Positions 9,501 to 20,326 are shown, counted from the stretch's first letter. The stretch: DNA of 64,000 nt from Gautieria morchelliformis (GCA_015179125.1 WHVA01000027.1:372001-436000), one strand, 5' to 3'. Numbers and translations are program-made. Notes: generated from the sequence alone by a model not told the origin.

Positions 9501-10541
9501 AATCGAAGTCATATCAGTATATGTGGACGACTTCGGACTATTTGCTGACTCCAAGGGAGGGATGATTAAGCTCAAGGGGGAGCTTCATTGAAAATTCCCC
9601 TTAACAGATTTAGGAGAAATGAAGAAAATATTGGGAATTAGAGTTGAGAGGAATAGGGATGAGGGAACACTGATCATGTCTCAAGGACATTACATCGACA
9701 TCATACTCGATCGATTCAACATGACAACGGCTCATTCAGTATCTACACCCCTGCATAAAATGATCAAACTCACGACACCCATGACTCAACAGGTCCAACT
9801 GCCGAAGTACCCTATGCCAAAGCGATCGGATCACTAATGTACGCAGCACTCAGCACGCGACCTGATTTGGCTTTTACCGTACAACACTTGAGCCAATTCA
9901 CTACTACTTATGGAACCAAACACTGGACGGCGATCAAGCACGCGCTCAGGTACCTTAAAGGGTCACGTGACGACGGCATAACATTCCGACGAGACGCTGG
10001 TCTCGACCTCGAAATATTTGTCGACTCGGATTATGCTAATAGAAACGACGCACTATCTATTAGTGGCTACGTAGCTATACTAGGAGGAGGAACCATTGCA
10101 TGGAGCTCGAAGAAGCAGCGAACGATCGCGCTATCTACCACGGAGGCCGAATACATGGCACTTACCGAGGGCACCAAGCAATTAATCTGGCTGAGACGTT
10201 TCATCGAGGAACTTGGAATCGATCAAACCCAGCCCACGTCACTTCGATCAGGCAATCTAGGCGCCATTACACTATCGCATGACGCAACGTATCATGCGCG
10301 TACCAAACACATCAATGTCGCATATCATTTTATCCGTGAGAAAGTGGCCTCTCACGAGGCATCACTTACATACGTACCGACGAAGGAGAACGTAGCGGAC
10401 ATATTTACAAAGGGATTGGATTTACACCAACACAAGTATCTATTAGGGAAATTAGGATTTTGTCGAAGGGACTTCTCGCTGAGGGGGAGTGTTAGTAATC
10501 GGGACGATGACACCGCCGAGGCAGAGCCGGCATGCACTTAG
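6520..10541 (+). pseudogene. copia-1 Gag-Pol, one nonsense and one frameshift
   Basis: The ATG at 6520 opens 1023 codons. Gag has the UBN2-like start MSSSNNTYKIDPLNG, and the zinc knuckle CRNCGKKGHYVKDC sits near residue 230. Protease has WLADSAATIHI near 289. Integrase has HRILGHVN and a CxxC zinc site, then FRSDNGGEY near 556. Reverse transcriptase has VYVDDFG near 1001. A TGA at 9589-9591 replaces the Gly seen in copia-2 (LHGKFPL), and a 1 bp deletion near 9783 shifts the frame. RT end and RNase H continue at 9837-10541 (SADYANRND-type D, SSTEAEYMAL-like E). The frame ends ~17 codons inside the 3' LTR. Confidence 0.9.
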
Positions 10542-10710
10542 CCGGAGGTTCGAGATCGCTCTCGACCCCGGGTTGCTGGCGCACCGGCACCGCATCGGCA
10601 CAACAGCTCGAAGAGATTGGTAATATAGGAACATCATAATTAGTATATAAGGACAGATGATCTTGTACAGATCATAGAATAACAGATTATTATATCTCCT
10701 TCGTTCCACA
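10490..10710 (+). repeat. copia-1 3' LTR
   Basis: 221 bp, preceded by the polypurine tract GAGGGGGAG (10481-10489) and followed by the AGGGG target duplication. The TATA-like element is repeated here. Confidence 0.95.
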
Positions 10711-10715
10711 AGGGG

Positions 10716-11631
10716 AGTGGGGGCGGCGGCGGTGCTGTACAGGAGGGGAAGGCGGGCAGGAACCCTGAGGCATTACCTAGGAAAGGCGGAGGAACACACG
10801 GTCTACGAGGCTGAGCTGGTCGGGATGCTTCTAGGGATGGAGCTACTGAGAGGGGAACGGGCGCCCAGAGGCATGACAATAGGGCTTGACAGCCAGGCTC
10901 CGATCAAGGCCACCGACCTCTCCAGGCCCTCCCCAAGCCACTACCTGGTGGACGTGGTGCATGACGAAGCAAGTGCGCTGTCCCACCGACACCCGGGAAC
11001 GGAACTGCAAGTCCGCTGGGTCCCGGGGCACTCCCGGATCCCTGGGAACGAGGTTGCCGATGTAAAGGCTAAAAAGGCAGCCCAGGGGGAGGCCAGCGCG
11101 CCCGGAGACCTACCCACAATCCTGCGCCGCCCCCTACCTACCAGCACCGCAGCCCTGAGGAAAACACACAAGGCTAAGGCCAGGGCGCAGAACGTGGAGA
11201 GGTTCCAGAGCTCGCCGAGATACGCGAAGCTCAGCCTGATCGACCCCACTGTCCCCTCACCTAAGTTCCGCAGACTGGTGAACCCCCTCAGCAGACGCCA
11301 CGCGAGTATCATGGTGCAGTTACGCACCGGCCACACACCCCTGAACGCGCACCTGCACAAGATTGGAAAATGGGAGACCCCCACATGCCCGGCATGTCTG
11401 AGGGGCGCAGAGACAGTATTCCACTTCCTCATGAGATGCCCCGCGCATGAGCCCCACCGCAGCGCCCTCCGCAACGCCCTCCCTCGGGACGCGCACTCCC
11501 TCCCTTCCCTGCTGTCTGACCCGAACGCCACAAGGCACTTGCTAAAGTATGTTGATGCCACAGGCCGCTTCAAAGCGGCCGTCGGGAGGGGAAACCGGAC
11601 GGGAGACAGTTACCGTACCACCAGTCCATGA
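10716..11631 (+). pseudogene. LINE-1 ORF2 fragment, RNase H and C-terminal Cys region
   Basis: An open frame that continues the RNase H begun before copia-1. Conserved acidic residues are visible as E in YEAELVG, D in GLDSQAP and D in GNEVAD. WVPGHSRIPGNE is the typical His-containing RNase H motif. The C-terminal part has CPACLRGAETVFHFLMRC, the Cys/His motif found at the end of many fungal LINE ORF2 proteins. The stop codon is at 11629-11631 and the 3' UTR is ~95 bp to the A run. Confidence 0.85.
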
Positions 11632-11745
11632 CTTGCACCCCCACACCATGTACAGAGGCAGTAGATATGATGGCCGTGTATTATCTTACATAGGGCTACG
11701 CCCCAATAGATACAAATGGATTTTAAAAAAAAAAAAAAAAAAAAA

Positions 11746-12649
11746 GGTACCTGCCAGGACGTCAAGCGAACGTTTCCTCAACACCACGGAGTAGTTCTGC
11801 TGGGTTTATACATAGCAAACAACAAAACAAACCATATCACAATGCGGGAGAGGGACGGCACTTTGCAGCCGAGCCGCTCACGACGAGTAGGAAGTCGCTG
11901 CGTGTCATACCCATCGAGATCACGGACTCGTGAGGCAACGGCAAGACCAGTGATTGGGTTACTAGCTTCCGCTCCACCCATCGACTCACATTTCGACTGT
12001 TTAAATCTTCGCATTGTGGGCGATGATCAGGTGGAATACAATGCAAGCTACAAAATAGGCATTGTCGCCATTGCCGATTCGAATGCAACTGGAGGGAGAC
12101 ATCCGGTAGTTGATGACTGCGCTAGCGCTTTATTACTGACATCTTGAGGGCTGCAGTTGTGGTGAGGGTTGAAATGGCGAGCGCTCGAGCTGACGCTGCC
12201 ATCCTCGTGGCACTTTGATACCCACGCCGTGTTGTGCTCCTTTGTACGCATTCTGGGCAATCGCTCGCATCTCGCCGTGCGCACCAGGTGGACCATACCG
12301 GAAGGAACCCGTTGGCCGGTGGCGGACGGAGTAAGATAAAGTGTCACGTCGAGATTTACGAGAGCTGTGGCCGTAAACCACGGGTAAACATTACTTATCG
12401 ATGGACTGGGCGTCACGTGAGGCCACACTCGCCACACAACATGGGAAATTCTTTACATATATAACCTTGTGGATCGATCCGTCTACTTTTGCGTTGCATA
12501 ATGAATGTAACTGGACCAAGCACGAGTCCCGGCTTCATTCAGGACACACTCTGTACATGAAAAATCTCCTATAAATTTCATCGTAGTTTACGCGTACTTC
12601 GTACTAACTCTTCACCCAGCCCAAACCGGGCTAGTCCATCGCTCAACGC
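11746..12649. other. intergenic, with two repeat relationships
   Basis: No convincing gene. 11955-12095 is present as an inverted, diverged copy at 18410-18580. 12135-12649 is the downstream flank of the Clp1-like duplication unit and matches 15435-15855. Short frames here have no recognisable domains. Confidence 0.55.
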
Positions 12650-13609
12650 TCATTGCGCCTCCATCTTCATTTCGAGGATCTTCAACAACATCACCCACGC
12701 ACACCACACCACTTCCGACACCGTGTCGTCGCACACGCCCAGCGTCCCCACATTGTCCCACACGCCCTGCACCGTATACGCAAACTCCAGCAACTCCGGG
12801 AGCGTGTGCGTCTCCACGGCTCGCATCCTGTATGCATGAGGCGCCTCAGACGACATGCCCCCAGAGAGCGGCAGGAGCGCCATGAGGAGCGGCTCCGGGC
12901 GGCCTGTGTATACGTACTGCAAGACGTGGTGGAAGGTGGGGGGGCTGGGGAGGCGGATGGCGTGGACGGGAAGGGCGAGGCGGCGGATGCCCGCAGGGGG
13001 GAGCGGGAGGTTCGGGGAGTGCGCCTCGAGGACGAGGGGCGGACACCCCCGGGGGGGAGTGCGAGGTTCGCGCAGTGCGCGACGAGCACGGGGGCGTGCA
13101 CGGGGTAGAGCGTGATAGGCACCGTCTGGTCAGCGGGCGTGGATGCGCAGATGGCGAGGACGTGCGTCGGGGTGTCGCTCACGTCCAACGTGTCGGGGAG
13201 GGTGATCTCCACCTCGCGTGGGATTGGCCCCGTGATCGATGTTCTTGTTATCAGGCCGTTGGTAGCTAGAAGCAGGCTGAAAATGCCCGGTCAGATGCGT
13301 GGCAAGCAGCGCACGCGCAGCGACGTACCTGTCGCCCATTTCCCTCATGAACGCTTGAAAAAACACGACGGGCATGTCCCCGATCTCCCCTTCGATCGCC
13401 GCGATCGCGGCTTCTGACACCTCACGGTACGGGTATCCCGGGAGCTCCCTCGGGAGCACGACCGTCCTCGGCGCGGCGCCTCCCGACGTACTCGTACTGG
13501 CCGTCTGCGCATCGTCCTCGATGGTCACGATGAGCACGTCGGTCTCCGCCGCCGCAGGCGCGGCACTGCTGGAAGAGCGGCGGTTCGACCGTCGGGATGC
13601 TTTCGGCAT
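12650..13609 (-). pseudogene. Clp1-like gene A, spliced, one 1-bp frameshift
   Basis: Exon 1 is 13329-13609 and exon 2 is 12650-13276, with an intron of 52 bp (GTACGT donor, CTGAC branch-like site, TTTTCAG acceptor). Splicing changes to the frame that reads ATNGLITRT...ITLPD, THVLAI and YPVHAPVLVAHCANL, then after a shift LPSPPTFHHVLQYVYTGRP and FAYTVQGVWDNVGTLGV. These segments resemble the basidiomycete Clp1 (clampless1) family, which acts in sexual development downstream of mating-type proteins. The spliced length is 908 nt against 909 in gene B, so a single base is missing near 13040 in a C/G-run region. This could be a real lesion or an assembly error. Family call is from memory of the motif pattern. 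Confidence 0.6.
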
Positions 13610-13954
13610 GGTGAGATGAAACGGTGGGGGTGGCGTAAGATGAAGGGGAGTGGGATGAAGGAGGGGTGGTGCAGGAACTGAGCTGGGAAACGCGCTGCCA
13701 CCCTTTATCCATTTCCAAACGCATCAGGCTGAGATGGGTGATATGCGTGGGTAGTTGACCGCGTCGATGGACGTGTCTCATTGTAGGTCCTGGTGTACTC
13801 GTTGATCGGCTCCGAAAATGAAAACTGACGCTGGCGGATCTGATTGGGGCCGAAACGTGCAGGGGCCGCCACAGTCCCAAGGCGACGGCGACCACCGCTC
13901 ACACGACTGCCGAGAATAGCGTCTTATTTCAAAGAGCGTGTACATCCACTATAT

Positions 13955-14990
13955 AAACGAGTCTCCTCACAGCCCCTTCATCTCATGGACAAGCGCTCCT
14001 CACACCACTCGCAATCAACGACCACGGATGAATACCCGTCCGATTGGTCCCCGCCATGATCCCAAGCATGCCTCCCTATATACGCCGTGCAGGATCACCC
14101 GCATCCTCTCAGTGAGAGAAAAGTATTCTTTTCCGTGAGGGAGCAGCGTTGGTGGCCCATGTCGTACATCGCTCCACTGTTACAGGACACCAGAGAAAGT
14201 GTTCCACGAGTGATACTAGAGACAGACTGCTCTGACTCGGACGACAGCTCTGAGGACGGGGGCAGAAGCACTACTAGCACTGCACAAAGCACTACAGCTG
14301 TATCCCGGTCCACAACGTCAACGACAGCTTGGACAGGTCTACACACCCGCGACTACCAGTCCTGCCTCGTAGGCGTCGCGCACGGGGCAGGATGGGGATG
14401 ATAGGGATGCATGGGTTATGAGGATACCGGCACAGATCCAGCGTAACTCACACCTGGAGGTGTGTCGCGCGTTGCCAAAGGTTTCCGTTTCGCCATCCCT
14501 GACAACCTACCGTACCATGTGGGCCCAGTCCGCGAATCAGCGACACAGATAACGAATCCCGGAGTATGAGCTTGAGCTGGAGGTGCTGCGTCTCCTGCAG
14601 GTACGTTCGTCAGCGTGCGTGTGTTAGACTCCTGGCTGAGCCTAGAAAACCCCTTCCTCGGTTAATATCCATCAAGGGTGCACCACTTGAAATGCACTGG
14701 CAGGGTGAGTCTGAGTGGGACAGCGATGATCTACGATATATCTGAGGCGTGGTGAGTCGATACCCGGCAACATTCACGCATCTTTAACAGAAAGATATGC
14801 ATAGATGACAGGGTGAGAAAAGACTCATTGTATTGGATACATATGGCAAGGAAGCTAGCCTTCTTCGCCCGTACCCAAGTTAATCGTTACTGTAATCGAA
14901 ATCCATGCGGACTATGAGTACACGCCCGAAGCCTTACTGTAATCGCATATTTCGAGGGTTTATCCAGTTACAGAAGCGAATCACGAACTA
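13955..14990 (+). repeat. dispersed repeat unit, copy 1, with possible small gene
   Basis: Matches 54520-55430 in the same orientation over ~0.9-1 kb, and its last ~90 bp also match 31043-31138 inverted. Copy 1 has a TATATAA at ~13950 followed by a short frame (MDKRSSHHSQSTTTDEYPS at 13982) and another at 14087-14401 with an Asp/Ser/Thr-rich stretch. Copy 2 lacks the ATG (AAG instead) and lacks ~100 bp of the acidic Ser/Thr part. I cannot tell whether the unit is a gene duplicate or a non-autonomous element. No terminal inverted repeats were found. Confidence 0.5.
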
Positions 14991-15265
14991 AAGATAATTG
15001 TAAATTCCCAGTGGCAGCGAAAGACACACTAGATAGTTATACACTACCTAAAGATAATTGTAAACTACAAGCTAGTTAGCTTTGATCTCGTTATACAGGT
15101 TAGGTACTTACTTCCCAGTGGCAGCGGAAGACACACTGGGAAGACTACACTATTGTACATACGCTCATACATATACGCGTGTCTCAGAAAGAGCAAGAAT
15201 TCGAACCATTTCCTAGTTACATAAGCTTCGGACTACGCCGAACTACTCGACGCTCGTACTTTTCC
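14991..15265 (-). repeat. diverged copia-3-type LTR remnant
   Basis: Reads on the minus strand like the copia-3 LTR. 'tcccagtggcagcg' occurs twice, 'gggaagactacacta' is followed by 'gtacatacgctcata' and 'acgcgtgtctcaga', and there is a weaker match to the LTR start at 15235-15260. Part of the LTR is duplicated (14996-15040 and 15107-15145). No internal element sequence is attached, so it is an old solo LTR. Confidence 0.5.
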
Positions 15266-15446
15266 TAACACTTTTCTTGGAGACAGATGTAAATTCTTCA
15301 GGCCAGAACATGCCCCTGGCGTCCTTCGCTCGGCCGCACAGTATGGATTTGCAGAGCGAATTTTTGATTTATTCAGATTCGACGTCACTTCGGACAGTTT
15401 AAGCTCCAAGAATAATGGCTTTATCACAGACAACCTGGAAGCTTGA
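15225..15446 (+). CDS. hypothetical protein fragment
   Basis: A 73-codon frame after an in-frame stop, without its own Met, ending at 15444-15446. The peptide has a plausible folded composition (PEHAPGVLRSAAQYGFAER, IFDLFRFDVTSD). It may be the last exon or a leftover of a gene broken by the solo LTR remnant at 14991-15265, whose edge overlaps it. The family is not recognised. Confidence 0.25.
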   Translation, partial: ASDYAELLDARTFPNTFLGDRCKFFRPEHAPGVLRSAAQYGFAERIFDLFRFDVTSDSLSSKNNGFITDNLEA

Positions 15447-15855
15447 TGGCTGCCATTGTGGTATGAGGGTTGAGTATCGCGCGCGCTCGAGCTGAGCAGG
15501 GGAGACGCTGCCTGGTGGCACTTTTATACCCCACGCCATGTTGTGCTACATTTGTACCCAGTCTGGGCCATCGTTTGCATCTCTCCGTGGGAACCATGTG
15601 CACCAGACCGGAAGGGACCCGTTCGCGTTGGTGGCGGATGGAGGAAGGAGGAAGGTGACTTGCGTCACGTGAGGCCACAGTCCCACACAACATCGAAAAT
15701 TCTTTACATATATATCCTTGTGGATCCGTCCCGGCTTCATTCACAAGGAGACACTCTGTCCATGAAAAAATCTCCAATGAACTTCATTGTAGTTTCAGCG
15801 TACTTCGTACTACGTGTTCACCCAGCCCAACTCCCGGGCTAGTCCGCTCAAACGC

Positions 15856-16816
15856 TCACTGCTCCCCAATCTTCACCTCGAGGGCCCCCAACAACGTCCA
15901 CCACGCATAATCCATCATGTGCCACAGCGTGAAATCGAAAACGCCCAGTACCCCCGCGTTTCCCCACACCCCCTGCACCGTATACGCACACTCCAGCAGC
16001 TGACGGATCGTACACGTCTCCGCAATATTCCTCATGTAGGCATGCTGCGACTGCGTGCCCGCAGGGAGGGGGAGGAACGCCGCGAGGAGCGGCTCCGTGC
16101 GGCCCGTGTATAAGTACTCCAGGAGGAGCCGGAACGCGCGCGGGCTGGGGAGCCTGAGCTGGTGCACGGGAACGGCGAGGCGGCGGGCGCCCGCGGGGGG
16201 CGCGATGTTCGCAGAGTGCGCCCCGACGATTAGGGGGCGGGCGCCCCCGGGGGGAGCGCGAGTTTCGCAGTGCACGACGAGGACGATGGCGTGCACGGGG
16301 TGGAGCATGATGGGCTCGCTCCCCTCCGTGGACGTGGACGCTTTGATGGCGAGGACGTGCGTCGGGGGGTCGTACGCATGCGCCGCGTCGGGGAGGGTGA
16401 TCGCCAGCTCGCGCGGGAGCGGCCCTGTGGTACACCTTGCATTGAGGCCAGTGGTAGCTAGAAACATGCTGGAAATTCCCGGTCAGATGCGTGGCAAGCA
16501 GCGCACGCGCAGCGACGTACCCGGCACCGATCTCCTTCAACTTGGCTTGAATATGATCGACGGACAGGTCCTCGAGCTTCGTATCGATCGCCGCGAGCGC
16601 GGCTTTCGACACCTCGCGGAACGGGAACCGCCCGAGCTCCCTCGGGAGGGCGACCGTCTTCAGCGCGTCATCCCCGGACGTACTCGTACTCGCACTCTGC
16701 GAATCCGAAACCGCATCGTCGGCCTCAAGGGGCACGATGAGCGGGCTGGTCCCCGCCGCCGGAGGCGCGGCACGGCTGGCTGAGCGGTTGTTCGACTGTC
16801 GGGATGCATTCGGCAT
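15856..16816 (-). CDS. Clp1-like protein B, intact
   Basis: Spliced gene with exon 1 at 16521-16816 and exon 2 at 15856-16468. The 52 bp intron has a GTACGT donor, a CTGAC branch-like site and a TTTCCAG acceptor. It encodes 302 residues with a Ser/Ala-rich N-terminus, then ATTGLNARC, PRELAITLPD, THVLAIKAS, HPVHAIVLVVHC, VHQLRLPSPRAFRLLLEYLYTG (split here for reading) and CAYTVQGVWGNAGVLGV. The pattern matches the basidiomycete Clp1 family (role in clamp formation and mating-controlled development), although these copies are shorter and divergent. It is the downstream half of a tandem duplication with gene A. Intron position and phase are identical in both. Promoter regions are also duplicated (13680-13830 versus 16890-17015). 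Confidence 0.65.
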
Positions 16817-17295
16817 AGTAAGATGAAAATTCGGGGGGGTGGCGCGAGATGAAGGGTAGTGGGATGATGGAGGGGTGGTTCAGGAACTAAGCTGGGAAAC
16901 GCGCTGCCTCCCTTCATCCATTTCCAAACGCATCCGGCTGGTGTCAGTGTTGCAGATGTGGTCTGCGTGGGTGGTAGGTCCTAGTTTGCACTCGTTTATC
17001 GGTGCCGAATGAATCAGAGGATACGATACTAGGAGTGTGTAGCAAGGGCAGCACAGGGAATTTACCGCCACAAAGGATTTCCTTTCATGCAAAAATAGCA
17101 ATTAGCGCCAGGATACTTCGGGAATTACATAATGGATTCCGAGAACACTTGGGCGCCTTAGGTAATGTTCCTTTGTTACATCTCGCCTCTTGTTGTGTTG
17201 AATCCGGGGTGATGACATAAGCCAATGACGCGTACAAGGTACGAGGGGCAGTGAAAGGAATAAATAGAACAAGGAGCGCAGTAGGTAGATTGGAA

Positions 17296-17565
17296 GCTAC
17301 TCGGAGAAACTCGAGGCCAGACTCAAGGCAGACATCAGCGCGCCAGTGCCCGTCACCCCACAGCAGATCAACGCATGTCTGCGCGCGCCGATGACCCCCA
17401 TTGCAGATACGACCGAGCTAGTCCCACAAAGCAAACCATCACCATACATGAAGCGGTGGTGGTCACTGCAACTCACCCAAACAAGAGCGCAGACAAGGCG
17501 ACTAGGCAGACGTTCATATGCAAGGCGAAACGTTCAGGACTTTATAAAGCTTGAAGCTTGAAGAG
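17296..17565 (+). pseudogene. LINE fragment (between endonuclease and RT)
   Basis: The peptide SKPSPYMKRWW...LTQTRAQTRRLGRRSYARR matches TKPSPYMKRWWSAELTCTRTETRKIGRKSYARR in LINE-2 ORF2. Only ~90 codons remain and both edges are abrupt. Confidence 0.7.
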
Positions 17566-18055
17566 TCCTTGCATTTTTGCAAATTACGCGTTGACGTGAC
17601 ACGTTAATGGTCCTTCAAAACTTTCAGTTCGTATTTTTTTACGTCTGGAGAAGGTATGGACATATTTCGCCGTTTACATTCCTCAACGATTCTAAATGTA
17701 ACTTTAAATCGTGCTCTATAAAAATAAAACGTGCCGCGCATCGTCTCGTGACCGACTACCGATCCTAACCGGTACATCACCACATCTGCGGCTCCCACCC
17801 GATGCCACCTCCCTGGACCAAGGGCAATTCTCACTGGGGTTGAAGGCCAGACTTTCTACCGCGCTACTGACCTTCCTATATATACTGGGGATCGGCTGAT
17901 GAGCAACACTGGGTCTGTTCTCGGATGTTATATAAACATAAACTGTTTCTCTGTCCGAAGAAGGAACGATGGGTCTGCTTTTACTGGTACACCTTTATTG
18001 ACCCCATAACCCGCATCCCATGCACATCTCAAACACTGATTCTCCCGTTGGCCGA
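17566..18055. other. intergenic, no gene seen
   Basis: Contains a stretch (17823-17850) with weak similarity to 18350-18377, suggesting a small local duplication next to the LINE scrap. Nothing else is supportable. Confidence 0.4.
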
Positions 18056-18059
18056 GCAT

Positions 18060-18310
18060 GTTTCTGGGGCAGAGCATCCCGACACGTGCAGAGTCATCGG
18101 TCCCCATTGCACGAACGCCTGCGAGCTCACAACCTGGAAACCAGGTCCATCTAAACCATTTAGATGATGCGACGCAACCCCTCATGGTCCCACCTATACG
18201 CATAACGATAGCGACCGATAAAAAGGAAGCGATCACTTACAACAGTCTACATAAGACCCCCATCAAAACCTACGACGCAAGTTTAGCAGATCCCGAGGGT
18301 TTTAGAATTT
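18060..18310 (+). pseudogene. LINE fragment, pre-RNase H region, copy 1
   Basis: Shares with 20327-20575 the blocks 'agagcatcccgacacgtgca', 'gagctcacaacctggaa' and PPIRI-IATDKKEAI. The order resembles the linker before RNase H in LINE ORF2 (HELL...SIENIQ...TPIKTY). It is more decayed than the second copy. Confidence 0.5.
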
Positions 18311-18409
18311 ACATCTGTCCCCACCCGGTATCACCTACCCAGATACAGGGCGATTCTCACTGAGGCTGAAGGGCTAACACAGCCTGGGGAGGATCAACCA
18401 CCTCCCTCT

Positions 18410-18580
18410 AGCTGCATTCGAATCGGCAATGGCGAAAACGCCTATTTTGTAGCTTGCATTGTCCTCCACCACATCGCTGTTCATCGCCCATCGCGTCATC
18501 CTCGGATCTCACCGTCCACGACGCGAAGACGAACGGTAAACAATCGAAACGTGACTCGATGGGTGGAGAGGAAGCTAAGG
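18410..18580 (-). repeat. inverted diverged copy of 11955-12095
   Basis: Reads on the minus strand like 11955-12095: 'tgcattcgaatcggcaatgg', then 'cctattttgtagcttgcatt', then 'gactcgatgggtggagagg'. The following 178-codon minus-strand frame (18408-18944) is Pro/Arg/Thr-rich and has no recognisable domain, so it is not called as a gene. Confidence 0.45.
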
Positions 18581-18950
18581 ACGCGGGTGGACGGGACAGC
18601 GGGTGCGGTGGGGACGAGCCTGGTGGTCCTGATGCCCAAGCCAAGCATGGACTGGTCGCGGATGCCGTCGTCCGCATCGAGGGACTCTGGGGACGGGAGG
18701 AGGTGTGCGGGATGTGTGTGGCACGGTGTGGAGGGCGCTGCCGGGGTGTCGGTTGCGGGCGGGGCGACGCTGTGTGCCGCGCCGTCTGAGCGAGCTCGTG
18801 ATCGCTTTTATCGAAACAGTGGTACCCAAAAAGCGGCCCGGGAATCCTCGCCAGAAGCGGCGATGGAATCTCGCACAAGAAGAGTCGACGCTCAGCTAAC
18901 TGACTCTGTCGCAACATACATGTACTATTGGCCCTCGATTCCATAGTGTG

Positions 18951-19743
18951 CTGATCTCAATTACACATACGGCCAGATCCGGGTTCTGAGCTCCTTGATC
19001 ATTTTTTCACTCTCTGCTTTCTCCTCCGCATACTGTTCCTCCAGCTCTTCCACTTTACATCACTTGGGGGAGGTACAATTCCTTCAGCTTGCAGGTAATC
19101 TGGGATAAAGTTACTAGGACATGCAGGCTGCGAGTAATTGACACTTACCCATTGACCGGTATTTAAACAGAAAGGTGTGCCAGGGCTCCACATCATATCC
19201 GTCGGCTTCAAACCTTGCTGTTTTTGAGTCGATAGTGGTTGACCTTGATTGTGCCAAACTCCTCAATATTCAGATCTTCGCCGGTGCTGCAAGTGCCTTT
19301 TAGTCTGGATCAGATGCTGGCTGCGGAGCACAGATGTATGTTTGCACACGGCAGACTCACCAGTTAAATCTACCGTCGAGAACTCCAAATTTTTGTACGT
19401 GCGTCCATTGTTCGTCTTTTCAAGTTTCCACGTGCGACTCCCCTGAGAACTTAAATGCGAACTACTGTCTACGAGAAGACCATTGATGAAGACATCAGAT
19501 ATAAACGTAAAATTTCTACATTCCCCACATATGCTGAACGCCTACCAGAATGTTAACATATGTCACGTCAGAGGAATAATATAGGTATGAAGGTACCTTT
19601 CCAGGCTGTGAAGCAATCCAACAAGACATGACAATTGATCCCTCCTTTTCGAAAACCTTCTCACAGTATTCAGGTAGCTTCTGGCCATGTACTTCAATCC
19701 AGAGTTCCATGTTGGGCTCGGACCCTTTAGACGACTCGGACAT
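18951..19743 (-). pseudogene. DUF7918-like protein gene, spliced, 3' part uncertain
   Basis: Exon 1 (19597-19743) gives MELWIEVHGQKLPEYCEKVF and CWIASQPGK. Exon 2 (19361-19541) gives FTFISDVFINGLLVD, RTWKLEKTNNGRTYKNLEF. Exon 3 (from 19296) gives FGTIKVNHYRLK. Introns of 55 and 64 bp have GT...AG ends. The pattern (W-I-E-x-x-G, CWIAS, a 'F-D-x-x-G' strand, LEFS, GTI) fits the fungal DUF7918 fold of unknown function. A TGA occurs at 19208-19210, but one frame over the next ~60 bp reads DGYDVEPWHTFLFKYRSM, as expected for the family, followed by DYLQAEGIVPPPSD. Either an intron was missed or there is a 1 bp lesion. Confidence 0.55.
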
Positions 19744-19829
19744 TTTTGATTATTGGGTGGAAACGTTGGGATCGGACACTTCAGACAACTTGGATGACTC
19801 GGCCACTATGGATCGTTCGGTGGAAAGTA

Positions 19830-20326
19830 AAAACGGTGGATAATTATGTAATAAAGGCCTAACTTAATCTAGTCCGAGGCATGGGAAACTGGAGCTTGGA
19901 CCTTCCCAGACCACGACCTTTAGGGAAAGTTGTGTTCATTAAATTGTACTCTGCTGTCCAAAACCAGTTCTTCTGCTCGCCAATAGACGGAAATACCTGG
20001 GAGGGTTGTTTGAAATTTCAATGGAAAATACTGAGAAGTTGAGGGCCAGACAAAGACGAATAGAGTGTGCGGCGGATACTATTTCGCAACGCCGGAGGCA
20101 GCTTGGCAAGACTCCAACGACGAGGTTGCACATTTTCAGTCCGCCACCATCCGATCGCAGCATGATCGGCGACCGCTTTTCGCTGCGCAGGACCACAAGC
20201 AGGAAGCCCAGTGTGCAACCACGATGCAACAGCGACGGTGGACGATGAACCCATACCTAGAGCAACACGCGTACGCCCACTGTCCCAACAATATAAATCC
20301 GCCTCCACGAGAACCGCACCATGATG
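19830..20326. other. intergenic; small plus-strand frame of doubtful status
   Basis: A frame at 20006-20248 starts MFEISMENTEKLRARQRR and is basic and Ser/Arg-rich. It overlaps no known repeat but has no recognisable domain and ends near the LINE scrap. I leave it as unassigned sequence. Confidence 0.3.

Larger units (their letters stand above)
6220..10710 (+). mobile_element. copia-1: near-complete Ty1/copia retrotransposon
   Basis: A 4.49 kb element with 221 bp LTRs (one difference between them), a primer-binding site at 6441, a polypurine tract GAGGGGGAG next to the 3' LTR, and a 5 bp AGGGG target duplication. Domain order gag, protease, integrase, reverse transcriptase, RNase H identifies Ty1/copia. 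It belongs to the same family as copia-2 and copia-5. A nonsense codon and a frameshift in RT make this copy defective. The single LTR difference indicates recent insertion into LINE-1. Confidence 0.95.
5704..11745 (+). mobile_element. LINE-1: 5'-truncated Tad-like non-LTR retrotransposon, split by copia-1
   Basis: Two plus-strand coding blocks, 5704-6219 and 10716-11631, join in frame across copia-1. The first encodes the region after reverse transcriptase (NWPQMLYAADVWCTP, TTGAMRTTATD) and the start of RNase H (YSDGSEID). The second continues RNase H (VGAAAVLYRRG, YEAELVGMLLGMELL, GLDSQAPI, WVPGHSRIPGNEVAD) and ends with a Cys/His segment (CPACLRGAETVFHFL-RC). The element terminates in 21 A residues at 11725-11745, the hallmark of target-primed reverse transcription. 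Endonuclease and most of RT are missing. No target duplication was found because the left end is a rearranged junction. Confidence 0.85.

Noticed and set aside
10941..11573. 210-codon minus-strand frame opposite LINE-1 RNase H
   Set aside because: Shadow of a GC-rich coding frame. Composition is Arg/Ala-rich without motifs.
11725..11745. Poly-A run as an assembly gap or low-complexity artefact
   Set aside because: It sits right after the LINE 3' UTR, as expected for target-primed reverse transcription.
12653..13108. Plus-strand His/Arg-rich frames over Clp1-like gene A
   Set aside because: Antisense shadows of the GC-rich minus-strand exons. The same applies to 16055-16783 opposite gene B.
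18408..18944. 178-codon minus-strand frame
   Set aside because: Pro/Arg/Thr-rich, partly overlaps the inverted repeat, and has no recognisable domain or splice-linked continuation.
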